Assembly (NCBI RefSeq): GCF_000016665.1
Contig: NC_009523.1
Coordinates: 1,612,001 to 1,676,000 of the forward strand
Direction: 5' to 3'
DNA length: 64,000 bases
DNA from: Roseiflexus sp. RS-1
GTDB lineage: Bacteria > Chloroflexota > Chloroflexia > Chloroflexales > Roseiflexaceae
The notes beneath the pieces were generated by a model, which saw only the letters and a list, made by a program, of their open reading frames with translations, was not told the origin of the DNA and ran no database searches. The position numbers and the translations under genes were made by a program. This document shows, one piece after another, positions 37,143 through 45,158 of this stretch (position 1 is the first letter of the stretch; every line of letters starts with the position of its first letter).

Positions 37143-38453
37143 TCAGCGTGACGCAGGCAACGTCAGGGTCCTGGAGACGCCGTTGAGGAAGGCGCGTGTG
37201 CGCACTGACCCGTTTGTTGCGGCTATCGCCGCACTGTAGACGCGCTCCAGTCGTTCGGCTGCGGCGTCCCACGTGTGGTAGCGCTCGACATATCGCCTGC
37301 CTGCGGCGCCGATGGTCGCAGCGCGCTGCGGGTCGTCGATCAGGTTGAGGATGGCGTCTGCATACTCATACGGTTGTTCCGCCAGCAGCAGATCACGCTC
37401 TTCCACCGCATGCAGCGCGCGTGCCGCCTGTCGTGCCGCAACGACCGGAGTCGCCAGCGCCATCGCTTCGAGCACTTTGTTCTGAATGCCAACGCCGTAA
37501 CGCAGCGGCGCGACTGCCACCGTTGCCCCGGCAATCGCCGGGCGCAGGTCTTCCAGGTAACCGGTCACCGTGACACGCCGATCAGTTGCCAGCGACCGTA
37601 CCGATGGCGGCGGCGCGCTTCCGGCGATCACCACGCGCGTCTCCGGGCGAGACGCCCAGACCAGGGGCATGATCTCGCGCACCAGGTAGAGTGCAGCCGC
37701 TTCGTTCGCGTGGTAACTCATCTTGCCGCTGAACACGATCGTCGCTCGCTCACGGGCGATGGGCTGAGGTGCAAAGTATTCCAGATCGACGCCATTCGGG
37801 ACAACGCTTATCGATTCGGCAGCCTGATCGGATGGGTTCGCGAACCATTCCGGTCGATCCGGCGCACGGTAGGGACACAGGTGACGATGAAGCGTGCGCA
37901 GCGCCCAGGCATCTTCGGGTGATGAGACGATTACCTGCTCGAAGTGATGCGTGTAGCGCGCCTCGTAGATGCGTGTGCGCGCCAGATCGAGCAGCGCGAG
38001 CGCGCGACTTTTGAGCGAGGGGCTGCCGCGGAGGGTGCGCTCGAACAGCAGGCTGATACTGTCCACCGAATCGAGGACGGCAGGGGTGCGCATAAGGGCG
38101 TAGCCGAGCGCCGATGCACGCAGATGTTCGATATGCGCAACATCGTATCGCCCACTCCGGTCTTCGGCACGCACCGCCTCACGCAGACGCTGATCGAAAC
38201 TGAGCGCCGCCTGGAGTGGCAGGTCGCCGGGGAGCGCCCGGAGTGCGTTCCCGATCATCCTGGCTTTGCTCACATGAACTGTGATAATCCGGGTGCATAC
38301 ATCGCGCAGTACGTTCAGCGCCGGTCCATCCTCCACGCCGGCGCCGCAGACCAGCGTGACACGATGACCCCGGCGCGCCAGCGCACGAATGAACCCGTAT
38401 GGTCGCACCCGGATGGGTGAGGGAACGTAGGAAGAAAGAAAGAGAATATGCAT
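37143..38453 (-). CDS. GT4-type glycosyltransferase
   Basis: A 436-residue GT-B-fold enzyme. The N-terminal half opens MHILFLSSYVPSPIRVRPYGF with a Rossmann-like strand and HVTLVCGAG; the C-terminal half has IVFSGKMSYHANEAAALYLV, VTGYLEDLRPAIAGATVAVAP and LEAMALATPVVAAR (E-x7-E region near residue 340). It should transfer a sugar from an NDP-sugar in envelope or exopolysaccharide synthesis. GGGGGAGG upstream supports ATG 38453. It is followed by a second GT4 with a nearly identical layout, from which it is separated by a low-complexity array. Confidence 0.9.
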   Translation of the reverse strand: MHILFLSSYVPSPIRVRPYGFIRALARRGHRVTLVCGAGVEDGPALNVLRDVCTRIITVHVSKARMIGNALRALPGDLPLQAALSFDQRLREAVRAEDRSGRYDVAHIEHLRASALGYALMRTPAVLDSVDSISLLFERTLRGSPSLKSRALALLDLARTRIYEARYTHHFEQVIVSSPEDAWALRTLHRHLCPYRAPDRPEWFANPSDQAAESISVVPNGVDLEYFAPQPIARERATIVFSGKMSYHANEAAALYLVREIMPLVWASRPETRVVIAGSAPPPSVRSLATDRRVTVTGYLEDLRPAIAGATVAVAPLRYGVGIQNKVLEAMALATPVVAARQAARALHAVEERDLLLAEQPYEYADAILNLIDDPQRAATIGAAGRRYVERYHTWDAAAERLERVYSAAIAATNGSVRTRAFLNGVSRTLTLPASR

Positions 38454-38507
38454 CGGTTGCCTCCCCCTGTGCGCGTCGGCAAAACAAGTTCTGACGTAAA
38501 CGCTCGC

Positions 38508-38626
38508 TCTTCTGGTTCTCAGTTCTTGGTTCCTGGTTCTCAGTTCTCAGTTCTCAGTTCTCAGTTCTTGGTTCTCAGTTCCTGGTTCTCGGTTCCTGGT
38601 TCCCGGTTCTCACTTCCCCACTCCCA
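38508..38626 (+). repeat. Low-complexity GGTTCTCAGTTC array between glycosyltransferases
   Basis: Roughly ten imperfect units of 10-14 bp built on GGTTCTCAGTTC / GGTTCCTGG fill the gap and run into the 3' end of the second glycosyltransferase gene. Such arrays mutate easily in length. Confidence 0.8.
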
Positions 38627-39842
38627 CACACTCCCGACGTCCAACGACGCGATCGTACACTTCATCCATCGCCGGGCAGACAGCGCGCCAGTCGTAGCGT
38701 TCGAGCAGGCGTCGTCGCCCTGCGGCAGCGATACGTTCGCCAAGATGCGGGTTGCGCAACAGGCGCACCACTGCGTCGGCGAATGCGTCCGGCGTATCGC
38801 CGACCAGCAGATGCTCGCCGGGAACCAGGTCGATCCCTTCGTAGCCGATCGTGGTGGAAACCACCGGGATGCCGCGCGCCAGCGCTTCGAGGATTTTCAC
38901 TCGCATGCCGCCGCCGCTGCGCAACGGGACGATCAGACACGCGGAGGCGGCGATGTAGGGTGTTGGATCGGGCACATACCCGGTCACTTCGATAGAAGAG
39001 TCCTGTTCGGGTAATGCGCGCACGTCCGCCACCGGGCGCTGCCCGACGACGAAGAAGCGCGTTCCTTCAACCTGTTGCTTGATGAGCGGGTAGATGCTGC
39101 GGGCGAACCAGAGAACGCCATCGACGTTCGGCGGCCACATCATCGTCGCCAGGCTGAGGATGCCGCGTGCGTTCGGCTGGCGCGCGATCGGTTGTTCGCG
39201 CTCGGCATCGACGGCTATCGGGATGACCGGAATATCGCGCCTGCTCCCCATTGCCTCCAGCAACGCCTGGCGATCCTCCTGGCTGACTGCGGTCACTGCC
39301 TCGAATTCGCGGCAGACACGCCCTTCATAAGTGCGCAACATGCGCCATTCACGTTCCCACAGGAGGCGTTTGAGACCGCGTTCCTGCGCTGCAACCCGGC
39401 GAAAGACCGTCCACACGGCATTATGCTCATCGAGGAGCCGCGGCAGGGGCAAGGGTTCGGCGAACTGCGCCATATTGAGCTGATCGGCATGCACCAGGTC
39501 ATACGGTCGTCCAGCGATCTCCGCTTCGCGCACCAGGCGCGCCAGCAAACGGTGCATGGCGGCGCTATCGTCGCGCTCGATAATCCACGAGCGTCTGCGG
39601 AACAGGCTGCGCGCCATCGTCAGTGCGTTGCGCACGGTTGACCGTGTGAGCGGCACGGTGTGCACTTCGGCAACCAGGTCGCGCAGTGCTGCCGCGTCCG
39701 CTTCTTCCTGCGCGTTGCGCGTGAAGCAGACAAGCGTCACCCGGTGGCGTGACGCCAGGTATCGCAGCAGGTAGTAGGTTTTGACCTTGGGACCGCTATC
39801 CGGCGGATAGGGCACGATCTGTGTCAGCAGGAGGATGTTCAT
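38610..39842 (-). CDS. GT4-type glycosyltransferase
   Basis: A 410-residue GT-B enzyme paralogous to its neighbour. It opens MNILLLTQIVPYPPDSGPKVKTYY and has ILSLATMMWPPNVDGVLWFARS, VTGYVPDPTPYIAASACLIVPLRSGGGMRVKILEALARGIPVVST and LLRNPHLGERIA. The last few codons lie in the low-complexity array, so the C-terminus may vary. GTCAGCAGGAGGATGTTCATG-type sequence supports ATG 39842; the longer frame upstream is not needed. It is probably co-expressed with the first glycosyltransferase. Confidence 0.9.
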   Translation of the reverse strand: MNILLLTQIVPYPPDSGPKVKTYYLLRYLASRHRVTLVCFTRNAQEEADAAALRDLVAEVHTVPLTRSTVRNALTMARSLFRRRSWIIERDDSAAMHRLLARLVREAEIAGRPYDLVHADQLNMAQFAEPLPLPRLLDEHNAVWTVFRRVAAQERGLKRLLWEREWRMLRTYEGRVCREFEAVTAVSQEDRQALLEAMGSRRDIPVIPIAVDAEREQPIARQPNARGILSLATMMWPPNVDGVLWFARSIYPLIKQQVEGTRFFVVGQRPVADVRALPEQDSSIEVTGYVPDPTPYIAASACLIVPLRSGGGMRVKILEALARGIPVVSTTIGYEGIDLVPGEHLLVGDTPDAFADAVVRLLRNPHLGERIAAAGRRRLLERYDWRAVCPAMDEVYDRVVGRRECVGVGK

Positions 39843-40004
39843 GGCCTTGCCCTGATTGCTGTTTCTACTGTGCAGGGTAGCGCCAGGGTATGAAAAGGCG
39901 CTAAACACGGGCATCGAAGCAGGTAACAGTGCGTTCATCAGAATGCCGTGCTGATCGTCAGCGCCAGCACCGCCTGAATGCTCTCTCGCCGGGTAACTGT
40001 TCAC

Positions 40005-40107
40005 ACCTGGGGAACACACGCGCCTGGGGGCGAGGGCGTCCTGCCTTCGTCGCCCCTACGAGGGCAAGATGCCCTCGCTCCTGGGAGAAATGTGAACACG
40101 TACTTCG
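40005..40107. repeat. Palindromic dispersed repeat upstream of larB
   Basis: The full form of the family: GTTCACACCTGGGG at one end and GAGAAATGTGAACACG at the other, with self-complementary GCGAGGGCG / CGAGGGCAAG cores. The two ends are themselves inverted. It abuts the larB promoter region (TATACT at 40132). Confidence 0.75.
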
Positions 40108-40167
40108 CCGGAAGTGAAGCGCATGCTGTGCTATACTGGCAGCAGCACATACATCGGGAAGCATGGT

Positions 40168-40914
40168 ATGACCTCCGCACGCGAGTATCTCGATCAATTC
40201 GCCAATCTTGACCTGGGGCGCGCCGCGCGCGGCGGCGTGCCGGAAGTTGTGCTTGCCGAAGGCAAAACGGCAAAGCAGACAGTTGCCATTGCTCAGCGTC
40301 TGCTCGAACAGATCGGGCGTGTGTTGATCAGTCGCGTGCCGCCGGACACGCTGACCGCATTGCAGCAGACGTTTGCCGACACGGTCGAGTGGACGGTGTA
40401 TAGCGAAGGACGAACGCTGGCGCTGAGCCGACCCGGTTGTGCTCCACCTCAGACGGGCGGACGTGTCGGGGTGCTGACTGCGGGCACGAGCGATCTGCCC
40501 GTCGCTGAGGAAGCCATCGCGCTCTGCATTGAAATGGGGTGCGAGGTTCAGCGTGCCGGTGATGTCGGCGTCGCCGGGTTGCATCGGCTGTTTGAGCCGC
40601 TGCGCGCCATGCTCGACGCTTCGGTTGATGTGATCATCGTCGTTGCTGGCATGGATGGCGCACTCCCTTCAGTTGTGGCAGGGCTGGTGGATGTGCCGGT
40701 CATTGGCCTGCCGACGTCGGTGGGGTACGGCTTCGGCGGCGGCGGCGTGGGGGCGCTGACCAGCATGTTGCAAACCTGCGCGCCGGGGTTGGCGGTCGTC
40801 AATATCGATAATGGCATCGGCGCAGGGGCGATTGCCGGGCGCATTGCCAATCGGGCGGCAGCGGCCCGGCGCGCGTATGACAGACAGGCGAAGGACAGAG
40901 ATCATGAGCGATAG
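40168..40914 (+). CDS. larB: LarB, pyridinium-3,5-biscarboxylate synthesis
   Basis: A 248-residue NCAIR-mutase-like enzyme that carboxylates and hydrolyses nicotinic acid adenine dinucleotide for the nickel-pincer cofactor of lactate racemase. A short N-terminal part (EYLDQFANLDLGRAARGG) is followed by the AIRC-type domain: GRVGVLTAGTSDLPVAEEA, CEVQRAGDVGVAGLHRL, VIIVVAGMDGALPSVVAGLVDVPVIGLPTSVGYG and GAGAIAGRIANRAA. I start at MTSAREYLDQ (GGGAAG upstream). It overlaps larE by 11 bp. larC and larA are not in the window. Confidence 0.92.
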   Translation: MTSAREYLDQFANLDLGRAARGGVPEVVLAEGKTAKQTVAIAQRLLEQIGRVLISRVPPDTLTALQQTFADTVEWTVYSEGRTLALSRPGCAPPQTGGRVGVLTAGTSDLPVAEEAIALCIEMGCEVQRAGDVGVAGLHRLFEPLRAMLDASVDVIIVVAGMDGALPSVVAGLVDVPVIGLPTSVGYGFGGGGVGALTSMLQTCAPGLAVVNIDNGIGAGAIAGRIANRAAAARRAYDRQAKDRDHER

Positions 40915-41761
40915 GGACGCTGCGTTGGCGGTATCGCTTGAACGCAAGTATGAGCATTTGCAGGCGATCCTGCGCACGATCGGTTCGGCGCTGATCGCGT
41001 TTTCCGGTGGCGTTGACAGCACCCTGCTGCTCAAAGTCGCGCACGATACGCTGGGTGACCGCGCCATCGCAGCAACCGCCGACTCGGAAACCTACCCACG
41101 CGAAGAACTCGAACAGGCGTGTGCGCTGGCGGCGTTGATCGGCTGCCGCCATATCGTCGTCCGCACCGATGAGTTGTCCGATGAACGCTACGCGCGGAAC
41201 CATCCGGATCGCTGCTACTATTGCAAGCGCACTCTCTTCACGCACCTTCAGCCGCTGGCTGCTGAACTTGGTGTGGCTGCCATTCTGTACGGCGCAATGG
41301 CGGACGACATCGGCGACCATCGTCCCGGTCTTCGCGCGGCAGTTGAATTTGCCGTGCGCAGCCCGCTGATCGAGGCAGGTCTGGGCAAGCGCGAGATCCG
41401 CGAACTGGCGCGTCGGCTCGGCCTGCCAAACTGGAACAAGCCGTCGTATGCCTGCCTCTCGTCGCGGATCGCCTACGGAGAACGGGTGACTGCTGAGAAA
41501 CTGCGCACGCTCGATGAGGCCGAACGTTTCATGCGTCGGTTGGGGTTTTCGCAGTTTCGCGTTCGTCATCACGATGTGATCGCGCGCATCGAGGTTACGC
41601 CCGACGAATTGCCGCTGGCGATCGCGCAGCGTGACGCGATTGTGGCGCATCTGAAAGCGCTGGGGTATGTGTACGTCACCCTCGATTTGCAGGGGTTCCG
41701 CAGCGGCAGCATGAACGAGGCGCGTCGGTCGGCGCTCACGGAGATTGCGCTGGTTGAATGA
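40904..41761 (+). CDS. larE: LarE, sulfur transferase for the nickel-pincer cofactor
   Basis: A 285-residue PP-loop ATPase. SGGVDSTLLLK (about 34-44) is the adenylation loop. Three cysteines, C104 and C107 (HPDRCYYCKRT) and C184 (NKPSYACLSSR), match the cluster-bearing type rather than the single sacrificial-cysteine type of Lactobacillus. It should thiolate the adenylated dicarboxylate made by LarB. GAAGGACAG upstream supports the start inside larB. The pair without larC suggests the missing step is encoded elsewhere. Confidence 0.93.
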   Translation: MSDRDAALAVSLERKYEHLQAILRTIGSALIAFSGGVDSTLLLKVAHDTLGDRAIAATADSETYPREELEQACALAALIGCRHIVVRTDELSDERYARNHPDRCYYCKRTLFTHLQPLAAELGVAAILYGAMADDIGDHRPGLRAAVEFAVRSPLIEAGLGKREIRELARRLGLPNWNKPSYACLSSRIAYGERVTAEKLRTLDEAERFMRRLGFSQFRVRHHDVIARIEVTPDELPLAIAQRDAIVAHLKALGYVYVTLDLQGFRSGSMNEARRSALTEIALVE

Positions 41762-41893
41762 TCGGGCGATTCAGAGAATAAGACGTTCATCGAATGGTGC
41801 GATTCGAGATAATCCGGCATCTACACATTTCGGTATTCATAACGCCCACTGTCTGCGCCTGACGGTGTGCGCTTTAGCAGCACGAGCGTGGCG

Positions 41894-41912
41894 AGCGCCT
41901 GCTAGAGGCGCT
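41894..41912 (+). terminator. Hairpin after larE
   Basis: AGCGCCT and AGGCGCT form a perfect 7-bp stem with a 5-base loop. The following sequence (TGTTGG) is not a T-run, so it is a weak terminator candidate. Nothing else was seen in 41762-41981. Confidence 0.35.
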
Positions 41913-41981
41913 TGTTGGCCTGCTTCAAAGAAAACCCTGCTCACCTATACTGCATGCCGATCCTATAATTGCTTCGTATGT

Positions 41982-42797
41982 CTATGAGGGAAATACCCTG
42001 AATTTGAACCTGCTTTGGCTGTTCACCAAACTGCAACTGCTGACTGCCGAACTCTGCGTCGCGGCTATCCGCAGTTGCGGCGTCACATATTCGCCGCGTT
42101 GCCATGCACTGAGATAGGGTTGGGGCCAGACCTCGCCGCGGCGAACCTTCCAGTCATCCGGCGTAGTGGGGCGGGAAATGCCGAAGTGCAGATGGGGCGG
42201 TGTGCCGCGCGCATTGCCGCTCGCACCGGTGAACCCCAGCACCTGTCCGGCAGTGACGCGCATGCCCGGCTCGATACCCCTGGCAATCCCCGAAAGATGC
42301 GATCCATAGTAGCGCACGCCATCATCACCGATGATCGCCACCGCAATACCGCCGCGAAGCGCCGGATCGTCGGTGGACGGCGACCACCGATCTTCGTAAC
42401 TGACGAAATCCACTACACCGTCGGTCACCGCAACGAACGCAACGCCGATAGGACAAAAAATATCGGCTGCCGGGTAATCGTGGTGCGACGATGAAACGGT
42501 GCAGTCGTCGCTTCTGACGGGATAGACATAGATACGCGCGGCAGGCGATGGAACCGGCGTATATTCTGGCATCGCGACGGGCGTTGCTGACGGGAGTGTT
42601 TCCGTCGGTTCCACATGCGGCACCGTAGCGATTGCTGCAACGACGGTCGGCGTGACAGCCGTAGCGAACAGAGTGACGGGGAGCGCAGTTGCCGGAGCGA
42701 CCGTTCGTTCAGTTGGGGATGGCGCTGCACCCGGCGAGGGGACGCAGGCGCAGGAGCAGAAGATCAGCGCACAAAGCACAATAACGTTCTTCGTCAT
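41982..42797 (-). CDS. M23/LytM peptidase-domain lipoprotein
   Basis: A 271-residue exported protein. The signal peptide MTKNVIVLCALIFCSCACVP ends in an SCAC lipobox-like site, and a Pro/Thr-rich linker follows. The M23 domain (about 105-240) has HHDYPAADIFCP (zinc ligands H and D), GGIAVAIIGDDGVRYYGSHLSG and THLHFG-type PPHLHFGIS. All ligands of the LytM fold seem present. It should cut peptidoglycan cross-links or be a structural relative in the envelope. It faces larE tail to tail. Confidence 0.88.
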   Translation of the reverse strand: MTKNVIVLCALIFCSCACVPSPGAAPSPTERTVAPATALPVTLFATAVTPTVVAAIATVPHVEPTETLPSATPVAMPEYTPVPSPAARIYVYPVRSDDCTVSSSHHDYPAADIFCPIGVAFVAVTDGVVDFVSYEDRWSPSTDDPALRGGIAVAIIGDDGVRYYGSHLSGIARGIEPGMRVTAGQVLGFTGASGNARGTPPHLHFGISRPTTPDDWKVRRGEVWPQPYLSAWQRGEYVTPQLRIAATQSSAVSSCSLVNSQSRFKFRVFPS

Positions 42798-42996
42798 CCG
42801 CCCCCCTCCGTGATTATTTCAACCTGCCCGTCGCCGGAGAAACTCTGGATGCCACGCGGCTTCGATCCATACCATTTTCTCGCCGACCCCATTATACGCA
42901 GGGAGTGCACACGACCACAATGCGCGACAACCGCTGTAACCCCGCGCCGGAATCTGCATCTATACGGATGAAAGACACTGTGGAAAGGTTTCGATC

Positions 42997-43251
42997 ATGA
43001 GCGAGACGAAGGCACAGCCACGCGTCATCATTTTCACCACGCCGACCTGCTCGTTTTGCAACGCGGCGAAAAACTATTTCCGCCAGAAAGGAATCAAGTT
43101 CAAGGACGTCGATGTGAGCAAAGACCCCGCCGCCGCGCGCGACATGGTGCGTCGCTCAGGGCAGCAGGGCGTACCGGTCATCGACATTGGCGGCAAGATC
43201 GTCGTTGGCTTCGACCGCCCCAACATTGATCGCCTGCCGGACATCAAATAG
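42997..43251 (+). CDS. Glutaredoxin-like protein, copy B
   Basis: An 84-residue protein almost identical to copy A, with CSFC redox motif and cis-proline segment QGVPVIDIGG intact. It differs only at residues 6 (Ala) and 12 (Ile). The promoter region differs from copy A just outside the duplication, so the two copies may be regulated differently. It is 43 bp ahead of the GroES-like gene. Confidence 0.88.
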   Translation: MSETKAQPRVIIFTTPTCSFCNAAKNYFRQKGIKFKDVDVSKDPAAARDMVRRSGQQGVPVIDIGGKIVVGFDRPNIDRLPDIK

Positions 43252-43294
43252 CGACGTCAGATCAGACAAGTTTCGGATAAGGAGCAGACCAGCC

Positions 43295-43582
43295 ATGAGC
43301 GCAAATGGAAACGAACCCGGTATCCAGCCACCGGGCGCACGTGTCCTGTTGAAACCTATTGAACAGGACGACCGCACGAGCAGCGGCATCTACCTGCCGG
43401 ACACTGCGAAAGAAAAGCCACAACTCGGCGTTGTCATCGCGGTTGGCGACGCCGATGATATCAAGGTGCAGGTCAACGACAGGGTATTCTTCGCAAAGTA
43501 TTCGGGCACGGAGATCATCTACAAAGGCGACACCTTTTTGCTGATGGACGTCGGCGACCTGCTGACGCGCGTGACGAACTGA
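43295..43582 (+). CDS. GroES-like co-chaperonin, copy B
   Basis: A 95-residue protein with the same Cpn10 features as copy A. It differs at residue 7 (Asn) and at TEIIYKGD for TEITCKGD. AAGGAGCAGACCAGCC precedes the ATG, a strong ribosome site. The gene is intact. No groEL is seen. Confidence 0.85.
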   Translation: MSANGNEPGIQPPGARVLLKPIEQDDRTSSGIYLPDTAKEKPQLGVVIAVGDADDIKVQVNDRVFFAKYSGTEIIYKGDTFLLMDVGDLLTRVTN

Positions 43583-43810
43583 TTCCTGGAATCAACCACA
43601 ATGTTGCGGTGATGGATGGCATAGAGCGCGGGTGTCCCGCCCTTGTGAGACAGCCAAAGGCACAATGCCCGCGCTCTGTAACCAATCGTATCGTTGCACC
43701 ACGCCCCCTGCGCTACGGTTTGCCAGCGGTTATCGCCTGGCGGCCATCACTTATTGGCTATCGACTATCGGCTATCGGCTATCGGCTATCGCCTCTCGCC
43801 CCACCCCGCC

Positions 43811-44690
43811 CTACGGCTTGCCGGGGCAGGTGGCATGGTACGGCGCCTCAGGACCCACATACTGCCGCCATTCCTCCGGCGTCAGGTTACGCGGCAGGCG
43901 GCGGCAGGACTCGGCGATCAGGTCCTCCGGGCGCCACCACCAGACCCGCGCCGTGCCATCCCCACTCCCGCTGACCACGTACTGCCCGTTGGGGCTGAAC
44001 GCGACGGCGGTTACCCAGCGATCGTGGGTCATGCAGTTCACTATACTGGCTTCCTGCACTGTGGCATTGCGCTGGACACAGGCAACCGTCCCCAGGAGCA
44101 GGGTGATCACCAAGCCGACTGCTAACCCCAGTGTCATCTGCCGCCTCACCTGCCCAACCATTCGTGTTGCTCCTTTCTTTCGTCACGGCCGACTGCTATC
44201 CGGGTGTCACCTGAAGCCGCAATTGTTCCTGATCATTCGCACTCGCGGTGGTAAACTTCTGCGGTCGAGCTTCGCTTTGCTCTCTGCGCTGCGCCGGCCA
44301 CCCCTGCGCTTCAACCAGCGGCGCCTTGCGCAACAGCACACCTGCATCTTCCTCGTTTTCCTGCCACTCCCGCACCTGCAGGCGCATTTGCTCATGCCAG
44401 CGATGGAATCTCCGGTCAGCCTGCATCCACTCGCGCAGTGTTGTCACTCTGAATCAGCGCCTCATGCGCCACCCCGGCGTACTCCTGACCATTGGCGTCC
44501 TGCCCGTTCACCAGGAAGCGGGTGTCAGCCAGATGGCGCGTGTCCTGCACCCCCGGCAAGATTCATCATCTGCATGCTCACTCACTGCATATATCGTTCT
44601 GATCGTCTGCCGTGAGCTCCTGATACACCGCCTCGGCATAGCCAGCGTGCCCTTCCCGCCATCGATGGCGTCATAGGAGGAAGACGTGCA
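43811..44690 (-). pseudogene. Decayed STAND NTPase with WD40 tail
   Basis: Read leftwards in changing frames: YDAIDGGKGTLA, then YAEAVYQELTADDQND, LADTRFLVNGQDANGQEYAGVAHEALIQ, and after another frame change TLREWMQADRRFHRWHEQMRLQVREWQENEED...LLRKAPLVEAQ. These are the end of the NTPase arm and helical regions of bacterial STAND proteins. One helix (MTLGLAVGLVITLLLGTVA) and a single WD40 blade (VTAVAFSPNGQYVVSGSGDGT) follow. The phosphate-binding part is absent. At least two frameshifts and stops show that it is dead. Confidence 0.8.
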
Positions 44691-44886
44691 GACTGTCGCG
44701 AAAGAGGCTGGGGAGCACCATTGCGGGCGCGGGTCGGGGCAGTAGTAATCGTGCAGAAGCGTGACGGGGATGCAAAACGAATGACAGGCAGCGTGCAGCG
44801 GGAACCAGACCGCCGGTCTCCATGTCGCGCACTTCCACCCAGATGCTGCTCCCGTCTTCCAGCGGAAATTCAATGAGCGAGTTCAC
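44671..44886 (-). pseudogene. Truncated Trypco1-type domain
   Basis: From GTG 44886 (AAAGGAG upstream), MNSLIEFPLEDGSSIWVEVRDMETGGLVPAA has the form of the trypsin-co-occurring domain 1 start (xxLIEFPLEDG-x-VEV). After about residue 32 the frame loses family likeness and stops. The STAND remnant begins where it ends, so a deletion probably removed the rest of this domain and the NTPase core. Such domains usually precede conflict-system effectors. Confidence 0.65.
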
Positions 44887-45096
44887 GAGCGGCTCCTTTC
44901 ACGATGATGACGTCACTGCAAAAATGCACCGCAGCGGCGCAGCAAACGCGGAGTGTGACGTGGTTGCGTTCTCTGCGTTATCCGAGTCCTGGCAGTCAGA
45001 TGTGCAGCAGTCTCATATGATCATATTGTCCACATGGAAGCCATTATCGATACTGGCAGACGCGCTGTTTGTCGGGACATATGTGCTGACAATACC

Positions 45097-45125
45097 TTGA
45101 CAACCTGGAACGGGTGTGCTACCAT
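45097..45125 (+). promoter_or_regulatory. Promoter of the Rpn nuclease gene
   Basis: TTGACA (45097-45102) and TACCAT (45120-45125) are 17 bp apart. A 12-bp palindrome ATATGATCATAT at 45015-45026 lies about 80 bp upstream and could be an operator. No gene is seen in 44887-45158. Confidence 0.5.
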
Positions 45126-45158
45126 TGACACGGTATCGGATAATTCTGGAGCGCACCT

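Larger units (their letters stand above)
42895..44005. repeat. Long inverted duplication, copy B
   Basis: The reverse complement of 18625-19772: leader, glutaredoxin, GroES-like gene, palindrome, 7-mer array and WD40 end. It contains single-base differences and a shorter array. Confidence 0.88.
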
